A stretch of 64,000 nt of DNA from Lepeophtheirus salmonis. Lineage: Eukaryota > Arthropoda > Copepoda > Siphonostomatoida > Caligidae. This document shows, in pieces, positions 33,535-45,440 of this stretch (positions within the stretch are counted from its first letter, which is position 1; every line of letters starts with the position of its first letter). Below the pieces are notes generated by a model. The model saw nothing but the letters and a program-made list of their open reading frames with translations, did no database searches and had not been told where the DNA came from. The stretch is taken from assembly GCF_016086655.4 (NCBI RefSeq), contig NC_052132.2, positions 6,636,805 through 6,700,804 of the forward strand, written 5' to 3'. A program made the translations under genes and the position numbers.

Positions 33535-35880
33535 CCTTTAATGTCAGGGGAGGAAGGAACCGGAGATAAACATATGCATTAATGAAACACATTTTATCAT
33601 TTGACGCTGATATAATCTGCTTACAGGATATAAAATTCTCTGTTTCCTCCTAATGTAGAAAGGATTTTCATTGGTGCATAAATTTCTTCCACATTTTACA
33701 AATATAAAAGTGACATCTTGCATCAAAGAATAATCTTTTCTTAGCGAGTCACACAAAATTCGTATTTGCAACCGTGATGTCTTATTTTATTTAATTGATA
33801 CGTATGGACCCAATGAAAGATGTATTCCCTTCTATCAATAAACTATCGACGACCACGTGGATAGTTCTATACCAATTATAATGATCGACGATGTTAATTT
33901 TGACATTGCCAAAGATCCTAATACCGACAAAACAATTTATATCTTAAAGGAGACGATTTACAAAACTTAATTTGTCTGATATAATGATTTTTTTTCTCGA
34001 AAGATCTACTCTTGGTCAAGAGCAGAACAAAAGTCAAGGATTTATTTGGCTTTGATCTCTTTGTAACATTTGCACCTAGCTAAGAACGCAATTAATCCAT
34101 CAAAACCCTCTTCTAATCATAGACTGATAGAAATTAAATTTTGGTTTTCTCGAAACGTTCGTTTTAGGATTCTGAGATGGATTATAGAGGATGACGGATT
34201 CAGAAAGATAATCCAAATCAATTTGAGAAAGGAATATTCATCCTCCTACTTTTCCAAATTGTCAGTTGATGCTTTTACAAAAATAATCCCGAAAAGTGAC
34301 ATCATATGTTTTATACCAAAAACAAAGGAATTCTGAGATTTACCAAGTTCAAATAAAAAACAAATATTGATAGCAATTCAATTTTTCTCGTTCAATTATG
34401 GCAAACTCAAACAATTCTTTTAGAGCCGCAGAGGTTGTAGAAGCTCAAATGGAGGCCAAAGTCATTGCAGAAAACAACTCGTCAAGAAGATTGAATTATC
34501 TGTCTGAAATCACATTAGTTCAATACCTAATGTAAAGAAAATAGTTTATGATGGAAAAATCCTTACTAAAACTGAAAATATTTCAAACTCTTTAATTCTG
34601 AATTCCAGGCAATTGTTGGGTCTAGAAGACTTCTTTTTCCGAAAAGGTAAAAAAGGTGCTAAATCATGAGAAAAAGTGTTTGCATAGGAGAATAATACTC
34701 CATATATTACTAAAAAATATTAGGATATTAAAACTCCAGGTCCGTATGGAATTATTGGCGAATTTTACTCAATGTTTAGAAAATAGAGCCAAGATGCTCA
34801 GTTTACTCACAAAGGGAAGAATAACTCTAATTCTGAAGAAAGGAGACAGTTCCCATTTTAGTCACTGGAGACATATTACAGTACTCAACGATTCATATAG
34901 AATTATGTCCAGCGTTATGGCTGAACAAGTGGAGGAAGTTCTCAATAAAAGGATTGGGGTTAAACAAAAGGGATTTTTAAAGATGAGGAAAATATATGAT
35001 GTCTCTCGATATATTCGTGCTAGTATTAATTGGGTTGCAGAACAGCAAAAATTTGGAGCTATAATTGCGATGGACTTCTCTAAAGTGTTCGATTCTATTA
35101 CACACGAACACATCTTAATAGCTGTTAAAAAGTTCCTACCCAGGAAGGTATTGAATCCAGTACAAACATTATTATATAATGGAACATCAACTATATCAAT
35201 TAATGGAGTGGAAAATGAACCAATTACGCTAAGGAGAAGTAGCAGGCAGAGCTGTCCTTCAGCCACACTGCTTTTCGCGAATGTAGTTGAGGATCTGGTC
35301 ATGGGTGTTTTAAGACAATTTGGTGGATTTGATATAAAGCTAGACGGATCGAATCACGACATATATATCTACGCTGAGGATGTCACTTTATAAATAGAGG
35401 GTAATTCTGAGCCACAACTTGTAAAAATAGTTAAAATTTTACTAAATTTTAATGACAGGTTTGAGAAGGCTTTGTGCCTTTCTATCAAATGAAAAAAACT
35501 GTCATTTTACCCATTAGACTGTGGAACCCTTCTCAAGGTCGAAGAGTTGGCTCCTGTGAAAGAAAACTAGATTGAGATCTTGGGTATCGTTTGGAATAGA
35601 GACGGTGAGGATGTAAAAAACTGGAAGGACATTTATTCAGTTGTTCCTCCAAGATTATGTAGGTGGATATCCTTCAATTTTCAGATAAAAATAAAACTGT
35701 TCAACTCATTCGTGGTACCTAGGGTTCTATACAAAGCAACATCTTATCCTTTTTATACGTGAAGTATCAATTATTGAAGAAGAAAGATGATTCAGCATTC
35801 TATTTCATACAAATTACATTCCTGTGATTAAAAGACCAAAAAGACAACTTGGAGGTGGGATTTTTGAATGACTTTCAATG
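33535..35880 (+). mobile_element. Non-LTR retrotransposon (LINE), degenerate, endonuclease plus reverse transcriptase
   Basis: Near 33540-33640 the reading gives FNVRGGRNRR then LSFDADIICLQDIKF, the N-terminal NxRG and LQE-type signature of apurinic-like endonucleases. IPIIMIDDVNFDIA (about 33865) is the GDFN-type block and SSNHRLIEIKFWF (about 34115) the SDH-type block. The reverse transcriptase follows at 34656-35393. Homology continues past its stop (AKLFAxKCxSIK-like thumb region) and fades near 35880. Stops and frameshifts are frequent before the reverse transcriptase. The second copy of the family lies at 41540-42650 in the opposite orientation. It lies in the GST intron on the sense strand. 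Clade is uncertain, perhaps Tx1/L1-like. Confidence 0.75.
34656..35393 (+). pseudogene. LINE reverse transcriptase domain (245-codon open stretch)
   Basis: This is the longest open frame in the window. Fingers: GRITLILKKGDSSHFSHWRH at residues 54-73 (standard GxITLIxKKGDxxxxxNWRPI). Motif A: AIIAMDFSKVFDSI at about 135-148, with the catalytic Asp present. Motif B: RQSCPSATLLF at 197-207, where RQGCPLSPLLF is usual. Motif C: YAEDVTL at 239-245, where the standard is YADD, so one catalytic Asp is replaced by Glu. A stop follows immediately. It would not be an active polymerase. Confidence 0.8.
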
Positions 35881-36787
35881 ACGCCGACATACAAAAAAAG
35901 TTTAATAGTACAATATTCCAAATTTAGCCATTGATATTTGTAGATACTGATATTTATTCTTTGAGATTCTTTGATTTTCAGTTATAAACATATTTAGACT
36001 TGGCAGTTACAACTCGTTTTATTGCTTGTGCGGGTACGCAAAACAACCCATGAGCTGTGATATCAAACGGATTTTAATATACATTTTTTTAAAAGTATAC
36101 ATTGAATATTTATCTATAATATAAACGTTGATATTCCTCATCAATATGTTTATGAATAAGTTATACAGGTCTTCAGAAAAGTGTTGTTTTTCATCCTTTT
36201 TTAGCATAAAATGAAAAAATATGGAGTTCAGAACCAAGATTCAGAATCAATGAAAAAACTTCTTAATCATAAAAAACACTTTTACATAAGTTTTAATATT
36301 TGTACTTTTAATTTAGGGATAACTTTAAGGGTACAAAATGACTCTTAACGATAATTGTCACGAATTACAATAATCCCAGATATTTCAGACGACTGAGATA
36401 AAGACTGATATATGTTTTGGATTCTACCTCATAGATAAATTTGATCATTTTTTTCAATTCATTTGTACAAAATTTTCCCACTTAATTGTTCTCTGTGTCA
36501 TGAAGTCGTTCTCATTCGAACCTTCGAAAGTGTTATTTACCCGCTCAAATTAATTGTAAAACATATTTTAATAAACAAATAATTATTTGCAATTCATTGA
36601 GTTGCCACTGTCAAAAATATCCAATTAATTATTAAAAACTCTTCTTAACTTATACCCTGAAACACACAGATGCAAGTGTAGCCTTAAAATTGAGAAAAAC
36701 TCAAAAAAATATTCATGTTAGATTTTTGATTTTTTTGATTCCTTAAAAAATATTTATGTCATATTTCGTTCTTATCTTTATTTGCAG
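35881..36787. other. Intronic AT-rich DNA
   Basis: End of the first visible GST intron. The acceptor TTTATTTGCAG ends at 36787. Nothing else recognised. Confidence 0.5.
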
Positions 36788-36987
36788 CATCCAATTATCA
36801 TGTATGGAGACGATGGAAATGAACAAAAGGAAAACGCTTTGAAGACATCATTAGATATTCTTGATACTATGGTTAAAGAAGGGGGTGGTGTTTATTTGGT
36901 AAATAATCACATAACCATTGCAGATTTCTCTGTTCTTGCCTCTGTGACACAATTGGAAGGGATTGATTATTCCATCACTGGTTACAA
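36788..36987 (+). CDS. Glutathione S-transferase, middle exon of the C-terminal domain
   Basis: This exon continues in phase 0 from 30187 and reads HPIIMYGDDGNEQKENALKT, SLDILDTMVKEGGGVYLVNN and HITIADFSVLASVTQLEGID. The block YLVNNHITIADFSVLASV is the conserved N-capping box and hydrophobic staple of GST C-terminal domains (the GxxxTIADxxxxA pattern). The donor is ACAA|GTAAGT at 36988, giving phase 2 and a lysine codon completed by the next exon. Length and spacing of motifs match delta/epsilon GSTs. The intron on the left is 6.6 kb. Confidence 0.93.
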
Positions 36988-37619
36988 GTAAGTATGTTTT
37001 GCTTTTGAAATTTTAGAATATTATACCAAGTTTAATCAGAATTGAAATTTTCTAAATTTTTTAAAATTAAACAACAATATTACATGAGGCCAAAGTTAAT
37101 AAGGCTTTTTTTTCAATACCAAAAATGGAATAAGAAATTAAGTGCTAAGTTTTTACAAATATAATTTTTTGTCCATCACAAGATAAATTATTCGAAAATT
37201 AGATAGAAAAGTTACGTGCGTCCTTGCTCCATGTCTCCGAAATCAGAGTCACTGTCCCTCTCTCACTTCCCCAGAGTGTTTATCTAACCCATAAACTCAA
37301 ATATATATTTGTTATATATATTGCATTATGTCTTATATATTTTAATTGATAATTAGAATGACAAATGTTGTAGTTAAATGATGCATTTTGAGACGAAGAA
37401 ACTTCAACTTGTATCATTTGATTATACAAGTTACAAATTGTTTAGACCTCCCAACTTGTACACAGCATATATATAATAAATCAAAATACATTAGTAATGA
37501 TATGAGACTGCTGATAATTTTTTGGGGCTAAGGCACAAAATAATAAAGGTTAGCAACGCTTCTTCAATTAATAATTAGGTGAATATACATTTTTAAAGAA
37601 CTATTTCACTCTTAACATG
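36988..37619. other. Intronic DNA
   Basis: Start of the 9.6-kb GST intron. AT-rich, nothing recognised before the hAT element. Confidence 0.45.
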
Positions 37620-37627
37620 GAATAAAT

Positions 37628-40600
37628 CAGTAGCATACCTAGGGGGGGGGGACCGGGCGGCACAATTTTTGGGACGGCAATTTGTGGTCCCAATGTATTA
37701 CTATATATGTAATAAATTTTTCCCCATTTTTCTAACATTTCATTATTTTTTTGTATTTCTCAAATCTCGGTCTTTGAACTACTCTGTAATTATTTATTTG
37801 TCAATAATTGCAATACGGTACCATCATACCTTGTACATCGTGTATATTTATACTTTAAACGTTTATATATGGAGTTTTATCTAAATAACCATTCGATATT
37901 TTTGGTGTTCTATACTTTTTGGTGAGCTTCACTTACATACAAGATGTGATTACAACTTGTTATATTTGCATGTTCTACCTTAATCTCTTTAAATATTTAC
38001 TGGTTTTAATCATATACACATGTTCTTCCTTCCATACCTTTTAGTTATTCTATTATATAGTCTTCTGTTATCCTTTAATATCCTATTAATTCTCCGTCTA
38101 AAACTAAGCTAGGATCAGGATGAACAGTGTGTCAGTATGTGGAATGATAGAACAGGTTAGGTTAGATTGGGGTTTCTTATTTAATCAACTGTACCAAAGA
38201 GTCGAAGAATATTTGTTATGAGCAACTGTTCATAATATTAAACTATTTAATTATTTAACCTATTTTATTATTGTTATATCAATGATGAATTTGCAGATTT
38301 AAATAATTATAGGTATTTTCAATTATTTATGTAATAAAGATCCGTGTATTTATTATTTATTTAATTTATTGTTAAATATCACAAATAGATTACTGGAACA
38401 TATCTTACTACCCCTTCACAGAACAAGCGAACTAACAAGGACAACAGTGCAGCATTCTGAAGAAAAAGAAAAACAAAGAGAAGAATAAGACAGGGGAAAT
38501 GAAGAAACCATACTTAAATTTATCAGTCCAGCCCATGCAGACGAAAATAATATTACTGCAGAAGTTCGTGGAAATGATATTGATGAAGTTCATGGAGATG
38601 AAGTTGGTGAAGATCATGGAGATGATCATGATGATGTTAGTGAAGTGGAACTTGAAAATAAGATAGAATATGATCATGATGTTGATGAAACTAATCCACC
38701 ACAAATTACTGATGAAAAACCCCCCTCTAATATTAATTTGAAAGATATTGGGATGCGGCCTGCAATGTCTAATTACAGTATTCGGGAAATGCTTACACAA
38801 CAAACATCGTGCAAAATATTAACTGTGAATTTAAAGAATTTATATGTCCTGGACAAATATCAAAACTGAAAGGGGGAACTAGAAGCCTTTCAAGAAAATG
38901 GGTTTTTCGAACTTACAAAACGGGAAAAAAACTTGAGAGCCTGGATGATATACTCTCCATTGAAGGAAGCTGTGTTTTGTTTTTGTTGTAAGCTATTTTC
39001 AAATGAACGCTTCATGATTTGCTCGTTTGATGGTTTCAAATCTTGGTGGAAATTAAACACTAAGATACGAGAACATGAATCTTGTCTTGCACATGAGAAT
39101 GCGTTCACTCCGTGGAAAGAGCTAGAAATTTTCCTTTTCAAAGGCAAGAGAATGGATAACAAACATCAAATCCTAGTTAAAAATACAACAAAGAAATGGA
39201 AGCAAATTCTTAGTAGATTATTGGACATAATTATGTTTCTTGCTAAGCAAAATCAAGCTTTACGGGGCCATAGAGAACATATTTGAGTTGGGGAGGAAAA
39301 TGAAAAATAAGGAAATTTTCTGGAGCTTGTTCAGCTGATGGTAAAATACGACCCAGTGCTACGTGAACATTTCGTTAAAGTAAGAATTTCTAGATATGTA
39401 ACTTCCTATCTCTCACCACTAATTCAAAATGAATTTGTGAACCTCTTGGGAGATCAAATGAAAGACAAAGTTACTGATGAAGTGAAAAAGAGTAACTCCA
39501 GACATTTCTTATATAGACCAAATGAGACAGGTATTATTGTATGCTAAGACAGCTGACAATGAAGTAAAAGTAGAAGAACCCTTTCTTCGTTTTATTGAGA
39601 TTAAAGTGCAAATATGCTGAGCAAATGACATCAATGATTCTTAAACAATTAGAAATGGACGGGATTAACATTCAGGACTGTCGTGGACAATCATTTGATA
39701 GCGCAACAGTAATGGGAGGTCATCGATCTGGTGTTCAAATACGCATTAGGGAAGTTAGCCCAAATATTGTATTTGTGCCATGCAACAATCATTCTCTGAA
39801 TTTAGCAGCTGTACATGCAGTTTTTGTGGTTGCAAATTGAGTTACATTTTTTGGCACATTGGGCTTTTTATCTTCATTCTTCTCAGCCTCAACTCATCGG
39901 TGGTAAATGTTGATTGCTATAACTGGTGTAACTATCAAACGGGCGTGTGAAACGAGATGGAGTAGTCAATCAGTTGCAGGTAAAGTTATTCACACCAAAG
40001 ACACAGAAGTCATCACTGCCCTTGAACGTTTGATGTGAAAATTAGAAAACACAACTACGACGTCTGATGCAGGTTTAATTCTTCAAGAGATGCTGTCCTT
40101 TTCTTTCTTTACATTCCTTGGTCTTTGGAGATATATACTTCGTGAAATTAATGACACTCAAAAGTTCCTCCAAACAAAAGGACTAGACATACAACAATGT
40201 GCCTTTAAATTATCATCATTGAATGCTTCTCTACTTTAAAATCGAGACAAAATAGTGAAAGGTGCGTTGGCGTATTCAACAGAAATTTGCTCTGATATGG
40301 GAACTAGTACAGAGAATTGAATTCGCAAAAAGAAAAGAATGGGATACGAAGAAAGTATTGATGCCACTCAAAGTTATGCTGCTGAACTAACAAGAGAAAT
40401 GTTGTCAGTGATAGATCGACTAGTTGGAGAAATATCCTCTAGATTCGAAAGCCTCAAGAATATTGCAAAGAAATACATCTTTCTCACACCGTCCAAATTG
40501 TTAGATAAACAGTATAATTGTAATTTAAATGCTTTTGATGAGAATATTCAGAGAAAATACTTTCTCATTCAGAAGGCAAAAATGCATTGAATTTTATTCA

Positions 40601-41089
40601 AAAATATTATCTTACTGATTCAGTGCCAAATATAGTAATACTTTTAAGAATCTTTTTAACTCGTGCAATTTGTATTACTAGCTGCGAACGGTCCTTTTCT
40701 AAACTAAAACTCATTCAGAATTACCTCAGGTCAACAATGAGTCAAACAAGGTTGACTGATTGGTAATACTTTCTATAGAGCGTGATATTGTGTAAAAAAT
40801 TGATTTTGATGAGGTCATTCACGATTTTTCTAATTGCAAGGCACGTAAAATCAATTTATAAACTTTTTTAAAAATTAATTCACCTTTTTTTCTTCAATAA
40901 AACATTGTAGTTTTTTTTTAAAAATAAATATCACAATTAAGTTTGATTGAAATAAAGAGTTGCCACGTTTTTTCTTTTTACTTGGCATATTATTCAGTTT
41001 TTGGCTTTTTCAAGTTTTATTAGAAATTGGAAAGAAGAGGGCAAAATTAACATCTGCTCCGGGCAGTAAATTGCCTAGCTACGCCACTG
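37628..41089 (+). mobile_element. hAT transposon, 3.46 kb, with inverted ends and 8-bp target duplication
   Basis: The left end is CAGTAGCATACCTAGGGGGG. The right end, inverted, is CAGTGGCGTAGCTAGGCAAT. These are recognisable hAT-type ends of the CAGTGGCGTAGCTAGG kind. Flanking 8-bp copies are GAATAAAT (37620-37627) and GATTAAAT (41090-41097), seven of eight identical, as expected for hAT target sites. The interior carries a decayed + strand transposase (38480-40860). It sits in the last GST intron in the sense orientation. Both ends are G/C-rich within AT-rich surroundings. Confidence 0.9.
38480..40860 (+). pseudogene. hAT-type transposase (zinc-finger MYM1-like / DUF4371-type), many stops
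   Basis: In order: an acidic leader with repeated GD/ED/HD residues (HGDEVGEDHGDDHDDVSE, 38590-38640); then LRAWMIYSPLKEAVFCFCCK and LFSNERFMICSFDGFKSWWK (38930-39055), a TTF-type zinc finger (FCFxCxLF...GFxxWxxxxxxxxxHExxxxH); MVKYDPVLREHF near 39338; GINIQDCRGQSFDSATVMGG (39660-39719) and FVPCNNHSLNLA (39772-39807), the catalytic-core region with the RGQSxDxxxxMxG and CxxHxLNL landmarks; and SCERSFSKLKLIQNYLRSTM (40680-40740), the C-terminal hAT dimerisation motif. Open blocks are 38933-39286, 39338-39547, 39595-39840 and 40339-40590. Identification is firm; activity is lost. Confidence 0.85.
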
Positions 41090-41097
41090 GATTAAAT

Positions 41098-41539
41098 ATA
41101 TATTTTAATCAATTTATATATTTTTTTAACATTCTGCATTTCGTTGATGCAGAATAATTTTAATTCAATTCTATTAAATTAAATTTTTAATCCGGTTTAA
41201 ATGAACCGAAGCCATGGCGTTAAAGTACATACAATATACAGGTACATATTGTTCCGGGATATAATTTCAACAAACATTCTAAAAATCAATCTTTTATAGA
41301 AAAAATAAAATAAACAAAGAAATTCACATTCAGTATAAATATTTGTTAAAATTTCTGAAACCCTTTTTTAAATATATTTCAATGATTTCGTGAAGTCGAT
41401 GGAAGATACCGGATTTTTTCTCCTGCAAAATTCTACATCCTGACTTGATATCATTGGCAAACAGATCAATAATATGTAATATTTGGAAGTGAAATAATTA
41501 TAAATTAAAGGTAATAACAATTGATATGGGGGAGGGGGG
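41098..41539. other. Intronic AT-rich DNA
   Basis: Short stretch between the hAT element and the inverted LINE. Nothing recognised. Confidence 0.4.
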
Positions 41540-42650
41540 GGATACTCTCAAGGATTACCTCGAAGACATTTTTGTAACCCCAAAAAACGATTTCTTGATT
41601 TCAACTATAAAGAGAAGTGGATACTTGGATCATCCCTGACGAAATCTACTTTCTAAGATGATTGACTGGCTCTCTAGTCCATCCAATGATATTATTGAAG
41701 TACCTTTGTATAACAAGGCCCGAACACGGTTAAAAAACGTTTAAGAAAAAACTTTTGACCGATATAAGAATTTGCTTATGTGAAATAGAGTCCAAATCTT
41801 TACAAAACTCTTTAGCTATTATCGCTCCAAACTTCTTCCTACTTTCCACTTTATCAATTCCAGCTTGAATATTGGGCGAGACGTTGTAAATATTCCTTTG
41901 TCTTTAGAATATTTTTTGTTCCATCCCATTTTTTCTCCAGAGCGAATCCTATAGGATTCAATGAGAACGATAATTGATCTCCAATGACTATAGTTTGACC
42001 CATATCCTTTTGTCGGAATTAATGAAATTCTTCCTTTTGTTTTTGATTTGTGTAGTCGACCAAACTTTTCCATAAAACGTCAAATTTTGAAAACATGCAG
42101 ATTCATTTTGGGGGATAGTGATTTACTATTTCACTGAATTCCTTCAAACACTCTACCATCTTTGCTTCATTTACTTTTTTGATTGTAATTATTAATGCTA
42201 CATCCAACTTTTTCTATTTATTAACATTAATCTTGTCAATTACTTTTACTTTAAAAGTGAAATCCTCAATGGAACCGTCTATCTTTTTTATTTTCATCAC
42301 CTTATAGTTTTTCTAGTCATCGTTTCGACCCTTAACGTCTATTGGAAATTTAGTATAAAAACAAACTTAAACCAGGCTAAATCTAGGATATTAGTCATAA
42401 TTTCATGTGAATTAAAATCATATTTCATTAATATGTCGTAAAAATGCATGTGTTCAATATTTTATCTTCTAAAGCACAAACCATCTGCATTTTCCATTGT
42501 GAGTTCGATAGATTTACGTTTATAGTTACTATCCAGATTCACACGAACCGTTACATCTCTATTTTCATTAAGGACATTTCAGTAACCTTTTCTATTAACC
42601 CTAGATGACTTCCAGATATTACCGTCAATAGATTTTCCGGAGGTTTAGTG
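41540..42650 (-). mobile_element. LINE of the same family as 33535-35880, opposite orientation, endonuclease deleted
   Basis: Reading right to left, 42650-42110 gives an ORF1-like protein with stops: MSTKPPENLLTVISGSHL, VNLDSNYKRKSIELTMENAD, MHFYDILMKYDFNSHEI. At 42073 it changes to reverse transcriptase: KTKGRISLIPTKGYGSNYSH, WRSIIVLIESYRI, then FGAIIAKEFCKDLDSISHKQ (41830-41770) and a motif B equivalent with a stop (RQG*SKYPLLF). These align block by block with the 34656-35393 copy (KGRITLILKKGDSSHFSHWR; FGAIIAMDFSKVFDSITHEH; RQSCPSATLLF). The whole endonuclease region is missing between ORF1 and the reverse transcriptase. Dead copy in the last GST intron, antisense to the gene. Confidence 0.7.
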
Positions 42651-43577
42651 GACATATTTTGTTAAGAGTTATATTCTAATTCTTGTTAGGTTTGAGTTCT
42701 TCTCTTACAGAGTATCAAGGGAAGTGGATTTATTTAGAGTCGATCCGTGGACTAAAGGATGAGCCTACATTTTACTTATTGGAGATCAATTAACTCACTT
42801 AAGGACTGCATTTTCATTATAATTTAATTAATTTTACTCTTAGTTTTGAGTCTATAATCATGTCCCTTGTTCAAAATGAATTATTTGTTACCTATTACAT
42901 AATAAGAAGTAGTTATATAATTAATATCACCCTACTACTCAATAAAAGACGAACTCTCAATAATGAGACCTTCCATCTAATTTCAAGATCCTTCAAAATG
43001 TTAATTTTACGAATCACTCCAAAAAGTCAAAATCCCTTTTTCCTACCCCCAATTACTCGTATATATAATCAGTGTTATTTCCTTATTAATAAAAGGTTGC
43101 GATCATTGAAAAAACTTCAAATTTTGAGATAGAAAGAGAAAAGATGATGTGCGGGCAAGATTGTTAACCATGCGCCGCTCAATAATATATACTATCTTAT
43201 TCAATGTCTGTTACCTTAGATAAATAACATATTTATCCTATTTGATTAACGCTAAAGTAGTATTGAAAAGTAGGAGTAAAACTCATTAGTAATAATGAAG
43301 GTAAATTAAATAACTATTTACTTAACATATTATTGTTTAATAATAGTGGAGTACCAATCGTTAATAAATAATAATTCCTCAGCAAAATATGTTAAATACA
43401 TACACTGCGTGGAAACTTGAAATTTACTTACTCAAATAATTCAAAATTTTGCGGATTTTAAGTGACTAACTACCAAAGTTCCGAATATTTATGGTTTTAT
43501 GGAGTAAACATTTGTTGATTATCAGTAGTATAAAAAAATAAATATATATACATTTTATCCATGAAAAATATGTCATT
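42651..43577. other. Intronic AT-rich DNA
   Basis: The frame 42860-43132 (+) has no motif. No repeats recognised. Confidence 0.4.
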
Positions 43578-44165
43578 AGAGGGGAAACAAGGGTTCAGGT
43601 CTCCACATTAATTCGTGTGGGTCACACTCCAACTGAAATTTTAAGGTGTATTGGAGTCTCCAAGGAAGACTGTCGACAATATGAATGAGAAGTTGGAATT
43701 GGATGGAAACTTTAACAACAGGAATGATAAAAAAACAAACCTATTATAAAGTCAAACATTTTCTAAAGCTGGATTAAGAGATACCCCACCAAGTCAATGC
43801 GAAATTATACTTAGTATCTTTGAGTCCCTTACATTACTATTAATAATGCGATTGCAAATATTGGCCGTAAGTCTTTGGTAACGAAAAAAACCTGTCTCCA
43901 AAGTTGTAAGGACTTATAAATAATCTTAAATCTGGACCTGCCGGAAGAATGATAATTTTTTCAGTTGAAAAAATATTAGATGTAGACCAAGTTTATAGCC
44001 ACTTATAAGTTTTAGGTATATAAATTAGGCTTAGATGATGATCATCACTGCAGACAAGCTTACATGAGCCAAAGATGTGGCTTTGTTGCATCAAATAGCA
44101 TTATAGCAGCACTAATTTGGTTCCCTGAGGGGCTACAGGCTGAAATTTATTATGTAACTTTCCAT
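43578..44165 (+). mobile_element. Mariner transposase fragment
   Basis: The N-terminal HTH reads STLIRVGHTPTEILRCIGVS and then KKTVDNMNEKLELDG (about 43599-43700), with TNLxSQTFSKAGLRDTPPSQ following. After many stops, VDQVYSHL (near 43983) marks the first-Asp neighbourhood, and CGFVASNSIIAALIWFPEGL (44090-44150) is the VxxxGxVASxGxxxPPxWFPEGL block. It ends before the second Asp. Heavily mutated, no ends identified. In the last GST intron. Confidence 0.6.
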
Positions 44166-44724
44166 CTTGTATTATGTGTTATATAGCTGACCATAAAATA
44201 ACACTGGATTATTATTTCGAAAATTGAACCCGAAGAATACGGGATTTATGTAGGATAGCCTTGGAACCTCAATACAGGTTAAAAACCACTACTGCCACTT
44301 TAAAAAGACCAATAGTATATGCTCCAAGTCAATGAGTTTTGGAGTATAAGTTTGGTCTCTAGCCAAATTAAAAACCACTAACATCGCTTCAATAAATAAA
44401 AAGTACCCTTCCTCATTTCTCAATACTGTTTTACAATGGTAGCTTCGGTGGCCGCTATTTATCTTCAATTTTTTTTCTATAGAAAACTAAAACTATCTTC
44501 AAATTCTTAAATATATGTCAATACCATCTGTAGATGGGGCAGATAGAAAATGAATCACTACAGAATGTGTTCAAGCTTTTATTTATTTGGTCAAATCTTG
44601 ATTGACTCTTGTCTATCCTGAGTTTGTATCAGACCTTCTAATTATCCAGATGTGTCTGTCATTGGAGTAGTCTAGTAGATAATTACATAGTATTGCATCA
44701 TTATCTAATATATTTATTATTTTT
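44166..44724. other. Intronic DNA, nothing firm
   Basis: Two copies of a TTAAAAACCACTA word at 44279 and 44368. No element could be defined. Confidence 0.35.
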
Positions 44725-44810
44725 TTCGGCAATATGTCCATTCCACAAAATGGTCATTCGACAAAGTGTACGTTCGGAAAAATTACATTTGAACAAGTGG
44801 GCAATAAGGT
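44725..44810. repeat. Degenerate minisatellite, unit about 16 bp
   Basis: Successive units TTCGGCAATATGTCCA, TTCCACAAAATGGTCA, TTCGACAAAGTGTACG, TTCGGAAAAATTACA and TTTGAACAAGTGGGCA follow a consensus like TTCGxCAAAATGTxCA. It lies inside the last GST intron. Confidence 0.65.
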
Positions 44811-45224
44811 TTTTGACAATGTGTGCTAAAACATTACCACCAAGGACCACCTATAATATTTTGAAATTTTAGTTAAAAATCTTACTTCCATTTGATTTCA
44901 AACAAATGACATGCTTCTTCCATGGGACATTTTCAAAGAATATGATTTAATTTTTCATAATGTGTGCATCATCAAATTTTTATGTTGACTGTTTCTTAGT
45001 TTTGTGCAAAACATATTTGCTGAGCACAAATCTAAAATCAATATAATATTGTAAATTCAAACTAAAATGATCCAAAATCATTAAAATATCCACGTACCAA
45101 CTTTGAAAAAGATATAGAGTCAAGACAAAACTATTTTTGTAATTCTTAGACTTAGACCATTCATACTTTAACTGGACACCATCATAATATTTCCTTTAAA
45201 AATAGTGATAGCTTGTATTGTGTC
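44811..45224. other. Intronic DNA, nothing recognised
   Basis: AT-rich sequence without features. Confidence 0.4.
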
Positions 45225-45440
45225 AGTCTTTATATAGGACTGAATACTGGAATCCCATCCAGTTCAGCCTCTTTCCGGTCCAGTTCAGTCCTGTATATTG
45301 GTCCTAAACCTGATAAATTTCACTCAACTTGATTTCTTCTTTTTTGATTAGTTCTTGTACTGCAAGCTGAAGTCCGGACAGTCTGGATGACCGGTCCTAA
45401 GACTGGACTGAATAAATAAGGACTGAAACAATACTAGGTA
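45225..45440. repeat. Dispersed repeat R3 copy
   Basis: Rich in GGACTGAATACTGG, CCAGTTCAG, CCGGTCCAGTTCAGTCC, GACCGGTCCTAAGACTGGAC and AAGGACTG, the R3 vocabulary, in both orientations. Confidence 0.5.

Noticed and set aside
34862..35302. 146-codon minus ORF
   Set aside because: Antisense shadow of the LINE reverse transcriptase, whose + strand motifs are unambiguous.
38432..38803. 123-codon minus ORF rich in Ile, Phe and Met with apparent membrane segments
   Set aside because: Antisense of the acidic, GAT-rich leader of the hAT transposase; the hydrophobicity is a reverse-complement artefact.
42860..43132. 90-codon + ORF
   Set aside because: No motif, AT-driven composition, inside a GST intron.
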